A DNA stretch of 64,000 nucleotides from assembly GCA_030867875.1 (NCBI GenBank), contig JAOWCC010001501.1:21481524-21545523 (forward strand), read 5' to 3'. Every line of letters starts with the position of its first letter. The stretch's first letter is position 1. The notes under the pieces were generated by a model. It worked only from the letters and a program-made list of their open reading frames with translations. It was not told where the DNA came from and made no database searches. The position numbers and the translations under genes are program-made. Below, piece after piece: positions 32,453 to 44,900 of the stretch. The stretch comes from Actinernus sp. WN-2022 (Eukaryota > Cnidaria > Anthozoa > Actiniaria > Actinernidae).

Positions 32453-33162
32453 ATGCACCAACGGCTGTCTTGTACCAGACTCACTCGGTCACTCACCGTG
32501 TAGGTTTGGTCATTAGTCTACACACATTTAGTCGCGGTTTTAACAGGTTTGACAAGGCCAGAATCTTGGGCGAAACAACGTACACGAATGCTGCAGAGCC
32601 ATCTTTTCTCGCTTTTTGTGCAGTTGAAGAAAGCTCTGCTCGCAGGGTATCTTGCTTCAACACGTCTGTTCGAAATATTTGCTAGTCAATAAACCACAAT
32701 TCAGTCCTAGAAATCAGCCACCCTACACCGTAATCAGAAATAATTGGAACTCCGCCAATAGGCTTGCCAATATTATTAATACCGGTAAGCCAAAGGAAGA
32801 AACAAAATGAGAAGGAGAACTGGGGCACGGCCTTGCTGAGGAATCTTAGCGTACTGACATGGCTGACTAATAAACTGAGTTAAGCCCAATCAGGCGAGGT
32901 TAGTTTTTGGATGGGTGACCTTAAAGTGCCACTACGACGAAAATTAACCATTTCGATTTAATAATAATAATAATAATAATAATTTAATACTTATATTGCG
33001 CAGTTTACATAAAATGATCAATTGCGCATAACATCTAGTAAGAATATATTAAAAATATGTTGTGAACTGAGTATCTTAATATAGTATGGTAGATAGATAT
33101 GTATATAAAAATACATATTTATATATATATAAATTGAATAATTAGATAAATTAATATAACAT

Positions 33163-33915
33163 TTAAGGCTCATATGCTAGATTTAAAAAATGGGTCTTGA
33201 GATGGCGCTTGAACTTATCTACAGATTTAATCTCACGAAGAGCACTTGGTAGTGAGTTCCACAGCTGTGGTGCAGCAACCATGAATGACCTATCTCCTAG
33301 CGTCAACTTTGTCCTAACATTCGGTAAACTAAGCATTAAACTATTCGAGCATCTTAAGTTATAATGAGATTCCTTAACATTAATCAGTTCACATAGATAT
33401 TCTGGTGCCATTCCGTAGATACACTTAAAAGTTAAGAGTAATACTTTAAAATTGATGCGTAGTCGAATTGGAAGCCAATGCAGCTCACGGAGGAGAGGAG
33501 TAATGTGGCAATACTTAGGCGCATTGTAAACCAATCTAGCAGATATATTCATGACGCGCTGGAGCTTATTTAGCTGGCAGTCAGGCAACCCATACAGTAG
33601 GCTGTTACAATAGTCAACACGGCTAGTTATAAAAGCATGAACCAGAGTCTTAGTTGCATCAGGAGACAAGTGCTTACGGATGCGTCTTAAATTGTGCAAA
33701 TGATAGAATGCTGATCCGAAGACCTTACTTATATGACTAGACATAGTTAAGCTATTGTCAAACCATGCTCCAAGGTTTCTAACTACGGAAGCAGGTACAA
33801 CTTTCGATGTACCAACTATCATGTGATCAATGTCAACTTTAGCTAGCTGTTGCTTCGTGCCAATAATTAAGAATTCAGTTTTTGAGTCATTAAGCATAAG
33901 TCTGTCTGTGATCAT
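33163..33915 (-). pseudogene. LINE RT C-terminal ORF (250 codons)
   Basis: Contains DSKTEFLIIGTKQQL, NLGAWFDNSLTM, HAFITSRVDYCNSLLYGLP, LRELHWLPIRLRINFKVLLL and SFMVAAPQLWNSLP. All are standard post-RT LINE segments. Separated from the upstream RT ORF by one frameshift. Confidence 0.88.
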
Positions 33916-34925
33916 CCAGCTTCGTATCTTTGATACACTGCAACATTAATTAAGCTAACAGCGGTTTCAGCATTGGAGGAAGCACTGAGTCGAAAGGCGA
34001 AGTAGAGCTGCGTGTCATCCGCGTAGCAGTGAACTTGAGGGAGATGCAAGCTTACGATGTCAAATAACTTGCGCGTATAAATATTGAATAGGAGGGGACC
34101 AAGGCAAAATCCCTGGGGAACGCCATGCATAAGATGATACACTTTAGAAAGTCCTCCATTGACAAAGACACGTTGTGAACGGCCGGACAGATAGGACTTA
34201 AACCAATCCAGAGCGCGCATAGTGATTCCCAGGTCAGGTGTTAGACGATCAATCAGAATTCTGTGATGAATTGTGTCGAAAGCAGTATTCAGATCTAGAA
34301 GAACAAGCAATGTAACTTGTTGATCGTTCATGTTCAAAAGTATATCATTCTTCACTTTCAGTAGAGATGTTTCAGTACTATGATGTTTTTTGTATGCAGA
34401 CTGTAGAGTAGAATGAAGACCATTGACTTCCAAGTGCGCAATGAGTTGGTCAGCAGCAGCTCTCTCGGACAGCTTGGACACGTAAGGCAGGTTGCTAATT
34501 GGACGGAAGTTCTTGAATGCATTGTCAAGGCCTGCCTTTTTCAGAGATGGCAGCACGCGCGCCTCCTTCCAAGAATCGGCAAACTTGCCAGATTCAAGCG
34601 ACATGTTGATCATGTTAGAGATTACTGGAAGTAAGATATCCAAGAGTTGCAGTACAATAAAGGTAGGCATTGGATCAAGAGCGCACGATTTGCCAGCTGC
34701 TCTGCCAATCAAACGTCGTACCTCCTCCTGAGACGAAGTCTTAAATTCAGTGAAGGAGACATCCGTACGGGTAGTGTCCACAACAGGGGGTGATTGGGTG
34801 GGAAGATTATCAAACGATTCGTTGATAGTTGCAATCTTCTGAATGAAAAATTTCCCGAAGTCATTGGCGAGACTGTCAGGATCAAGTCCTTGGGGGAACG
34901 AGACATCCATCGGCTCACACAGCAA
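33912..34925 (-). pseudogene. LINE RT palm ORF (337 codons)
   Basis: Fingers and palm of the reverse transcriptase with YADD catalytic box. Asn replaces the usual small residue in motif A (DLNTAFD). Ends in a frameshifted tail SLINVAVYQRYEAG. Confidence 0.88.
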
Positions 34926-35772
34926 GGCCTTTGTGGCAGCGAACAGCTTCCTTTGATTGCAGCTGTTATCTTGGATATGATTGGTGTAGAACTCGCGCTA
35001 GGTTCATTAGATGAGTAGTATGATTCTTCACCGCTTTCATTTACCAATTTTTCAGTGTCAATAGGTCAATCAGTATTAGAAATATCCGAAATAGTAAAAA
35101 TTATTCCCAAATTGGCATGTTAAACCACAAAATGTTAAGAGAGTTTACCGGTAAAATCCTGTCCGCCATTACTGGAAGCCGTTCTCAGTATTCAGCGGAA
35201 GTGATGTCATACACTTAATACGAAAACCTCGTGGCGCGAAATAGTGTGCATAAAAAAGTAGCCAACCTCGCAAAGATAAATATAACTTTCTTCTTATGTA
35301 CGTGAAGACGTTTTTATTAGAAATATGCCTCCAGGCGTTGTGTTCTGCAGGCGATCGTTAAGTGTATGACATCACTTCCGCTGAATAAACCTTTGTTTAA
35401 AGCTGAACAAAGGGAACAGCCTCCAGTAATGGCGGACGTTTAGATTCAATATTCCGGCGGAGCTCAAAAATAAGACTTCCTAGTTGTATCGAAAAACAAT
35501 TTGAACTGGTAATAAATAAATATATCAAATCTACTTTATGAATATGCAAAAACATTGTTATGTCAAAATTTGATCGTAGTGGCACTTTAAGGGATGCCAA
35601 TAATTTATCCTCTTTCCTGTCCTTAGTGTTTTTCTTTGTGGTCAGAGACCTGCTGGGCGTTCTTCCCCGGCACAAAATTACAGAGAAAAATATTAGAACA
35701 CCTCTGTGAGCAAGAAAGCCGTCACGGCCTCTCATTTTGATTTCAGAGAGACCTCATTGATGAGGGTGATGA

Positions 35773-35929
35773 TTACAGACACTTTCCGTTTGGTTTCTCG
35801 CAGCGTTTGTCCTCATCGCTACACACTTCAATCCAGTGGCTATTTTCCATGGGGCGTGGCTGGAGTAGCTTAGTCTTGATGTTAAAGTCTATTTCAACAG
35901 GGAGGTACTGAGCACTAACCACGCCCTTT
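35773..35929 (-). CDS. Gene B exon 7 (C-terminus, stop)
   Basis: 157 nt after acceptor GTTTCCTCAG|A, ending in TAA. It encodes KGVVSAQYLPVEIDFN and onward to a tail with three cysteines. The phase fits exon 6 exactly and makes the whole CDS divisible by three. The VSAQYLPVEI segment looks like the last strand of CapA-family proteins. No AATAAA was seen close downstream; the nearest candidate is near 35311, inside a transposon. Confidence 0.7.
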
Positions 35930-38900
35930 CTGAGGAAACAAAAATAAAGGGATACCTCTGAGATGAAGGTGCTGACTTTACACATTCTCGACGATAAGAC
36001 CTTCACGCCTTCTTGGAGAAGTACAAAAGAGGAATAATTAACAGAGAGCTTCATAAAACAACCAACTGGAAACGCGCGCTCTGATTAGCTGAACGACTTA
36101 GTTGTTTCTATTACTCAAAATGACGTATAGACCGTTTTGCCAATAACGTCACCATGTTGAAATAACAATTTGATGGGATGCACAGGGGGATTAAAGTGCC
36201 AATGAAATGAAAAAATGGATCCCGTTTTTGTTTATTTTATTAAATTGTATGTTTCTCTTAGTCATTTTGTGCAAATAAAAATCAATATGGAGAGCGCGAA
36301 CATATTATTTTTTCGTATCGAAGTCAGGCGGAATTGCCAAAATCTGGCGACACTTTTTACGCCGTTAAAGATATGGTAATCACATGCGTGACGTCACAAG
36401 GTGTACTCATTTATATTCGTCCCCATAAATACTACAAAATAAGTGCATTTTTGGCCAGTTTTCAATTTAAATATGTAATACTGTGAGAAACCTTGAAGAT
36501 GGCCATATTTGCTTTTATAGAATCATTGCAGTCGGCTTTGTGAATCATGCGCAAACCTAGTGACGTCACGCATGTGATTAACAGATCTTTAACGGCGTAA
36601 AAATTGTCGCCAAATTTTGGTAATTCCGCCTGACTTCGATACGAAATAAAATCATGTTCGTGCTCTCCAAATAGATTTTTAATAGCACAAAATGGCTAAG
36701 GATAATTTTATAAAATAAAATAAAAACGGGACCGATTTTTTAATTTCATAGGCACTTTAAGGGCAATCTTTAGTTCAATTTGCTTACTTGTGACTGCATA
36801 TATGAGGTTAAAAACCTGTTCCTAGAGGAGAAATAAGAAGTACTTTTCTACTTGTGTTGCTAGATTTGGAAACAAATACCTTTTACTGAGAGAACCAAAA
36901 CCATGAGTTAAGACTTACTCCAGGATTAGCTTAATCGGGCTACGAACAACCTGCTACAAGCGCGGTCACAAGAATGATAGCAGTGAGAGACCACACGGCG
37001 TGCCTAGAGAAATGGGGGTTGGGGAGAGACTCTCCCCCTAATAAATGTTGTCTTGTCTTGCCTTTCTCTGGCCAATATGAAAGCTCAGGGACAATCGGCT
37101 AACCGTCACGAGAACGACACAATACTTGAAGGCCTAGCTAGGGCCACAGGTTTGTCTGCTTCATCTGTTATTAAGTGTTACCCTCAATAAATAACATTAT
37201 TATTATAAGAAAAATATGCAATCAAACCTACAAATACGGAAAGTTTAAAAGTTAAACTCCATAAAGGATAACATTATTTGCCGCTAACAGAAGCTAACAA
37301 AAAGGGAAAAACGCTCGTTTAATACTATGGTTAAAACGTAAATTCTACTAGCTAGCCCGGATTAGCTTAATCGGGCTTCGAACAACCTGCTACAAGCGTG
37401 GTCAGAAGAATGATACCAGTGAGAGACCACGCGGCGCGGTCAGAGAAAGGGGGTTTGGGGAGAGACTCTCCCCCATTCTCTGGCCGCATGGTCTCTCACT
37501 GTTATCATTCTTTTGACCGCGCTTGTAGTCTGTTTCTCAACTGATTTTCTCGATATTAATTGAAAGGAACTGTTTTATATATTGTAACAAATGGACACGC
37601 GGTGAGGCATTTAAAATATCAACAACTGCTGTAGTCTATCAGAACTCGCCTCTTCACGTGGACTCGAAGGATGTACGTAAACGTGCTTCGGTTTGCTGTC
37701 CCTTCTGCTGCCTTCTCGTAACTTTCAATTTCTAGCTTGTTTCTTTGCCTATTTCCCATCTTCTTCAATTCATAATGGAATTCCTAAATAATCGATAAGA
37801 TAAAAGACTAAATCACTGTGGAGAGAATTACTATCTGTTTGTAACCACCTTGAATCAAGGCTAAACTCCTAGTGCTCAGGAATCGCCATAGACATTAAAG
37901 GTAATGACTACAAGGGAAAGCGAATGTTTTCGAAACATTTGATAACATTTAAGAGCACAAAAGCGATAACAGTGAAATTTTCATACATTCTCTTGTAATC
38001 GCTTATACAGATCGTAAGCTTGGGCTACCTGTGGTTTGATCGATATATTGCAACATCATCCAACAATAAGTTAGACCAGGCTAAGGCTTCCAACTAGGAC
38101 ACTGGCACTCTGGCATAACAGCAACATAATGTAGCAACAGAAGTTCATAACAATAGCTGCATTTAGCAGGGGAGAATTATATACTAGCTAGGGAATCTAT
38201 CTCTCTTACTTTGTTTGGTACCATACGTTTGGAAGCATGGCTATATTTAGCTCCAAATTTACTCTACGTGATTGGTTGGTTGCAAAACGATTGACTTCAT
38301 TCAGTGAGTTTGCAATCAAGCACCAGAGATTCAGATAACAAAGTCGAGGCGGCCACGTCGGTTGACCAAACAACAGAAAGTAAAGAGCAATCTTTTGTCA
38401 ACGTCAACCAAAATGGCGGCGATGACGCCAAGCCAAACAAGCATAGTTATTAGTACATATAATCCAAATCAAACGTTGTCGAAAGCAAACATGTTTTCCC
38501 ACTACCGATCGTAGCTTTTCCCCCGAGTAATTGTTGTCAGTCAGGCGCGATTTCTCAACAGAACAGTTTCGTTTCGGTCTGTGGGGAGTAGGCTAGCTTC
38601 AAATTATTTGTTTACAGCCGTCCCTGCTGAGTGCAGAATACTCCAGTTTCGTATTCGAAAATTACCGCTGAATGCGATTACTACAGACGCATTTATACAG
38701 GGTTAGCCTCGTTCTTATGTTAAACATTCATAAATAACAGCAAGAAGGTGGGCTATTCACAACTCTGTGTACTGTTATAGTTTCGCGTTTTGCACCTCAT
38801 GAACTTAAGAACGAGGCTAACCCTGTATAATGAATGCGTCTGTAGTCGGTAATTTTCGAATACGAAACTGGACTATTGGTAAATAACCGTCGTTGATGCG

Positions 38901-41900
38901 ATCAAGACGCGGACAACGTTTTCGATTTTGGGAACACGAATTGGCGATTTGTGGCTGATCACTGTGCGGTAATGGGGTTATTTATGGGTTGAAAATGTGC
39001 GGAATTTATTGGAAAATTTGTATCCAGTGGAAAATGTGCTATAATGTAGAAATTATTCTAGTTATGGCCGTTGAGTGGGCGTATCCGAGTTCAATGTCTC
39101 CCACCTTTACTTTCTTCTTAGGAGGAGAAAATCAAGCAAGAAATCAAAAACCACCCTGAATCGAGGCTAAACTGCCCAGGAATCGCCAACGACATTAAAG
39201 GTAATAACAAGGGAATGCGAACATTTTATTAGATTTAAAGTGCCTATAACCCCAAAAATTATTTTTTTTGAATTGAAACTTGAAACCATTATTTAGAACT
39301 TAAGGCAAAATTAGGAGGCTAAAACTCAACAGTATTTTTTTTACGGCGTTTCAAAGTTGAGAACCAGAACATGTGGCCGTCAGTTTTCAATTCCCTTCGG
39401 GAGCCTGGAGACCAGTGGCCTGTGACGTGTATGTAGTCAGGCGTTCGTTCAATCCCATACAAACGTCTCTTATTTCTGCGACTCTTGCAAGCTCACCACA
39501 TGATAAATATCCAATGAAATATCACCAAACTTGGTAAATTTACTAATTTCGTTGTGCTCTTTCTTGTGATGGAGTTTATTTCCTATTGATTAGACTATAA
39601 TAGGACGTTTTTCCTTTTTGAATTCTTTTTCTTATTCAGATTTTCCAACTCCTTTGAGAATACCAAGACAATAGTCTAAATTAAAGGAACAAAAGAAACC
39701 GTGCAAAGGATTCTGGTAGTTGTAGTAAAAATGCGCCCGATTGACGTCATAATTCCAGGCCCTCACCAAGACTCGCGCTGACTTCCAACTGGAAACAGGA
39801 AGCCCAAAACGAATGTTTTCGCTAACTTTGACGCCAGTAAAATCGTCGAAGTTTAGTTTTTTCACTTTTATTTTTTCGAATTCTTTGTCAGGGCGCTATA
39901 CAGAATAGACATCAAAAATATTTTTTGGGGGGTTATTGGCACTTTAAGAACGCAACAGCGATAACAGTGAAATTTCCGTACATTCTTTTGTAATCGCTTA
40001 TACAGATCGTAAAATTGGGCTACCTGTGATAAAACGAACGCAACATGTCGCAATATGTTGGATGTTTTTAAAAGGGGTTGGCGATAAGAGGCCTGGCATC
40101 ATGCTAAGGGTGCTTTTGCACAGGCTCATGCAAACTGAGGTAAGTTTAAGAGAATTCGAGAGCAGAACAAACACGAGACTGCAGGTCGAGTACCTGCTCG
40201 AGAATTCTCCCAAACTTACCGAGGTTTGCATGAGCCTGTGCAAACACAGAAAATCTGTTTAATTTCTTTTATAAAATATTTATTTTCATAAAAGAAGCAC
40301 TTACGGTGCTCGTCTTATTGTGTGCCGTCATTTCCATGTTTGCATAGGCTAATGAAAACATGGCTATCAGCCAATCAGAAAGCGCGTACTATCTAAAATA
40401 TTTTATAAGTTGAAATGATGCACATGTTCCATGCAAAAATGTCGTACAGTCTGAATGTTACAAGAAGGTGGTCAAACGGTTATGTCATGATGCAACATCC
40501 CACACAACAATAGAAATGTTGCATGGATGTTGACGAATATCAAACTTTATCCAACATGTAATTTAAGCTCGGTTTCCATATGATCGCAATCATCACAACA
40601 ATCGTAGGATTCTTTTGTTCGGTGTGAATCGAAGCGTAAATTTATAAGCAGAACAAAAGAATCCAGAGATCGCTGCGATCGTTGCGATCAAAAGGAAACC
40701 TGCAGGCTATAGTGCAACAGGGTGGTCAACCGGATACAGCAAGTGTTGCGTGCAACAATGTTGCACGATGTTGCATGAAATCTTACATCCTTTTGACCAG
40801 GGATAAATTGCTGGGTTTGCACGTGACATCATGGCCGCCATGTTGGAGGACGTTTACAAAATTTTCCTCGTCAGCTTCTCTTGTTATGCCCTCCAACATG
40901 GCCGCCACGGCTTTGTCATTTGAATCTATGGGGATTGATTGCAACCCAAGAATACATACCAACTATTTGTAAGTAATAGGAGTCACTTAAAATTAGTTTA
41001 TCTAACATAGATCCTTAGTTCAAACACCTACTAACTCTGGTTCAAATGAAGAAGTAGGCTTATATATATTGTTCAAATAACTCAGTTACATGGAATTGAT
41101 ACAATAGGCCTACTCCGGGTCGTAAAAAGTCGCCTTATAAATCGCATTAAGTCGCTTTAAGAGGGTATTCAGCAGTTACTCCATATAATCAGTTAAGTTG
41201 CTTAAGGTTGCAACAAGCAATTCTTCAATTTTTCTTAAGTCGCCTTAAGTTGCCTGAAGTCGCCTAAAATTTCCCCAAATTTCCCCCCGAAATTGCCTTA
41301 AGTTGCTATTCATCGCCTTAAATTACAGCAGCAACTTAGGACCCATGCCTTATAATACAGGAGCCCATAACCCAGAGCGTCTATGTATCATATATTCGTG
41401 ATGCGGCGTTTTCCCAGACCCGGATATTTTTAGATTTCATTTCTCACTTTCATCGCGGCATGTTGTTAACAATAGACTCGTTAGCTTCTCTTGTTTGGTT
41501 AACCAATGTTAACATGGTTGCAACATCATTAATCATTTGAATACAAATTAACGCTGCATCGTAGACATATAATGGCAGGTGGATGCTGCATCTTATTTTC
41601 GCATGGCTCAGTTTTCTATTGTTCTTTCAGGGGAATATATCACATAACCCTAACTAATTAAATATGCTGGGGGATATATGTTTTCACCTCAGTAGGGGCA
41701 TATGGTATTGGGTCTGACCCTGTCCCCTGCATTGATATCGCTCTGAAACACCATTTTACTTACAAAAGGTATTCGCCGTAGTCCATGTGGGTCTAATAGA
41801 AACATCTACGCATGCTCAAGGACGCTAGCAGTGCGAATTCATCTAGAATGACATATATTCCGAGCTATTCTGTTATCTTTCCCTTTGTTTATAGTTGAGA

Positions 41901-44900
41901 ATTTGCTTAAGACCAATGAATTTTTTTTTTTTTTCTGGAATCAGTGTATTGAACTTGTTAATGAGAAAACTGAGCCATTGTAAAAAATAAGCATTTTATC
42001 GGCCTGAAACTCGGGGATATGTTATATAAGTCCCCTTGGGTTCCGCCCTCGTGCGGAACCCGTGGGGACTATATCACATATCCCCTCGTTCCAGGCCAAT
42101 AACCCTTACATATACGTATTATGGGAGATGGATGCTGCATCATATACGTAGTATGGGAGATGGATGCTGCATCATAGACGTATTATGGGAGATGAACGCT
42201 CCGGCTCCTATCCAATGTATTAATTTATGATATTGTTAAACTATAGGAGAGCATCCTAAGAACGCGCGATTTCATTAGGACCTGAAACAACCATAGGGAG
42301 TGATCAAAGTCAGGACCCGGCTTATCCACAGATCGAATTGGAATTTAGTGTGGTAATTTTCGTGGAGGGAGGAAAACCGGAGAACCGGTAGAAAAACCCT
42401 CAGAGTGAGGGCGACTCACATATGGCGCCGCGTCCGGGGACCGAACCTGGGCCACAGAGGTGAGAGGCGAAGCGCTTAACCACTGCGCCACCTCGGCTCC
42501 CCTACAACAATAGAAATGACTGACATGAATGTCATGGAATTTCATTAAGGATATCGCCAAACCCAGCCTCATTTTCCCCATGTTTGTTTTGGAATTTCCC
42601 CGGTTAAAGTCGATGGTCTATTGGGGCATAGCAACACTAACTAAGGAGGGAGCTAATTATGTGGCTGTAAAAACACACCTCTTTATTTCCATTGGCTGGA
42701 TATGCTGGAAATAAGAAATTACCCAGACCAAACGCTACCAAGGTGTTTCCATCGAAACAGTGACGCTGTAACACGTGGGAATGGGAACCAATCACCACGG
42801 AAACGTCAAGTGAAGCCAGGTGTCTAGCGCTAGCAAGTTGTTTAGCTGTTGGGGGAATGTGATACTCCTTGCCCCAGTGAAAGAAGACCACGATGACATC
42901 TGCTCCGAGGGACTGGAAATGGTAAATATAGAGAGGGGTTGTCCAACACTAACGCGTAAGTCACGGACGGCAACCAAAAGTCAAATACTCCTTTTTGGCG
43001 CATGTTAAGGTCATCACATCCGTAACGCCAAAACAAGGGTCTTCCTTAGCCTCGTTCCCAGACTTCTACTCAGTCATCCCGTCATGCAATCGCAAAACAT
43101 TTTTTTTTTCAATATGGCGGCCGTTTTGAGTAAGTAGCCTGGCAAAACGTTCGGGGTTAATTAACTCTCGCAAAGGGAAACACACTTTTTGGAGTTAGTT
43201 TATGTTCTTTTACCTACATAAAGTACCTACGGCAGAAAATTTCGACTTAGGTGTCACACATATACTTCATTGGCCTCTCAAAAACTGCCACATTGCTGAC
43301 CATTTAAAGGGAATCTCGGCTGAAAACAATGTTTGTTCTCAAATGATTGTTATGCATGCCGAAGTAATGCCCAGTAAATTGTATACTAGATGTCAATATA
43401 GAAAACTCATAATTGACGCAAAGCATCGTGGGATTGAAATGCGGACAAATATTCCAGAACCCAACTCAAGATTATGTGTAGCTATGAAGAAAGCAGGTGA
43501 TACGAAGCACTGTTTTGGGGTATTTGTCGATTAGACTCACGATATACTGATAAATTACCGCCAGGAACCTTCGGGTCAACCTTGATTTTAAGAGCAATAC
43601 ATCCTTTCACCCGATCAAACAATTCTTGTCTTTTTCCACTTTTTTTCTCCCCGTGGCACTCTAACCAACGTTTCAGCTCCAAAACATTACATTCACCAGG
43701 TGGTTTGGTTAATTTGGCACCTGGAACGTACCTCATCTTCTGTGAGTAAAACTCATACCGCACGCACTGACAATGTCCGAGGCAACCATTTTGAAATATT
43801 TGTCCACATTTTGATCCCACAATGCAATGTTGTCATTATGCTAATACTTTATGACGTCAACTGGGCAGAACGCTATTATGCACAGATTGTCCTGTCGATA
43901 AAACTCATTTGAATTTCCTGCGTGCCGCCATCTTGGATTTTTATGACGTCACAGTGTTGCCTCTATTGTCAGAAAACAATAGCACTTTTGTTGTGTTAGT
44001 AACAATAGGGGCAGCACTGTAACGTCATGAGATCCAAGATGGCGGCGCGCAGAAAATTCAAATGAGTTTTTTCGACAGGAATATCGGTGCATAAATGATC
44101 GACATCTAGTATACAATTTACTGGAGACAAACACAACAGCAGACTTAGGTATAGATAACAAACACTTGAGAACAAACATTGTCTTTCAGCCGAGGTTCCC
44201 TTTAATAGAAAAATGTAATAACTGTTTTATGTTCCAACTAGATTTTAATTGTAGATAAACATATTTGTAACAATTTGTAGATACTATTATAGGTTTTAAT
44301 TGTAGATAAACTTACTCTTGTTAATGTTTTAGACAGAATAGTGTTCCCAATTAGTCGACTGTATAGTCCGCTATATTTTCCATATAGACACTTAAATAAA
44401 GCTTATTATTATTATTATTATTATTATAGACCTCTCAATTTCACTTTCAAGACAAACATTTGTTTCCCGCCCTTAGCAGATAACCAGTAAAGAGTGCGTG
44501 CAGACATCACGCCACCTTCTGTCACAACGTGATTACGTGTGGGGCAACACAGCCACGCCACCTTCTGTCACGACGTGACCACGTGCGGGGCTACAATTTT
44601 CGAATGTTAGCCCTCGTGGAATACAGTTCGATGGGTGGCTGTAGCAAATGTCCCCTCCCTTAATGCTTGATTGAAAGGATATGCAATATTTTCCTTGAAG
44701 ACTAGATCTACGCACAATTTGTTAATCATTTTTGCACATTTGCTTTTATTTCATCCATCCCAAACATGTGCTAGGGATGAAAATCACTGAAAATTATGTT
44801 CCGGCCTGGAACATAAAGGCGTGCCCCTCACTGTGACACTATTAAGGCTAGGGTGTTTTGTATTGTTGAGTAAGCCAATACTGTAACAGTGGCTCGTTTC

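Larger units (their letters stand above)
32962..35010 (-). mobile_element. 5'-truncated CR1/L2-type LINE with nearly complete reverse transcriptase
   Basis: From about 35010 the minus strand reads RKLFAATKALL, then LANDFGKFF. RT motifs follow: A (VLLDLNTAFDTIHH), B (GVPQGFCLGPLLF) and C (CYADDTQLYF). After a one-base frameshift near 33940 the frame continues WMITDRLMLNDSKTEFLI, RYCNSLLYGLP-type thumb residues and the C-terminus LNLAYEP (33163-33915). Then a 3' UTR and an (ATT)n tail at 32962-32986. Endonuclease is missing. It is the best preserved LINE here but not active. Confidence 0.88.
32925..35586. mobile_element. TTAA-flanked element split by a LINE
   Basis: Ends AGTGCCACTACGACG and ATCGTAGTGGCACT, flanked by TTAA (32921-32924, 35587-35590). 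The right half carries a further palindrome (35158-35442, arms GTCCGCCATTACTGG and CAGCGGAAGTGATGTCATAC). A minus-strand LINE fills the left half. Confidence 0.78.

Noticed and set aside
35397..35735. 112-codon minus ORF next to exon 7 of gene B
   Set aside because: Lies across the end of a TTAA element with no domain; treated as chance.
35930..36054. Extension of gene B exon 7 upstream as one 93-codon ORF (MKLSVNYSSFVLL start)
   Set aside because: The open stretch runs through a good acceptor TTTCCTCAG, and the phase from exon 6 fits the shorter exon. The upstream part also matches the repeat-like block at 2720-2785.
42820..43036. Three short ORFs on both strands at the edge of gene B exon 5
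   Set aside because: Shadows of exon 5 and intron 4; the correct frame is fixed by the CapA motifs and splice sites.
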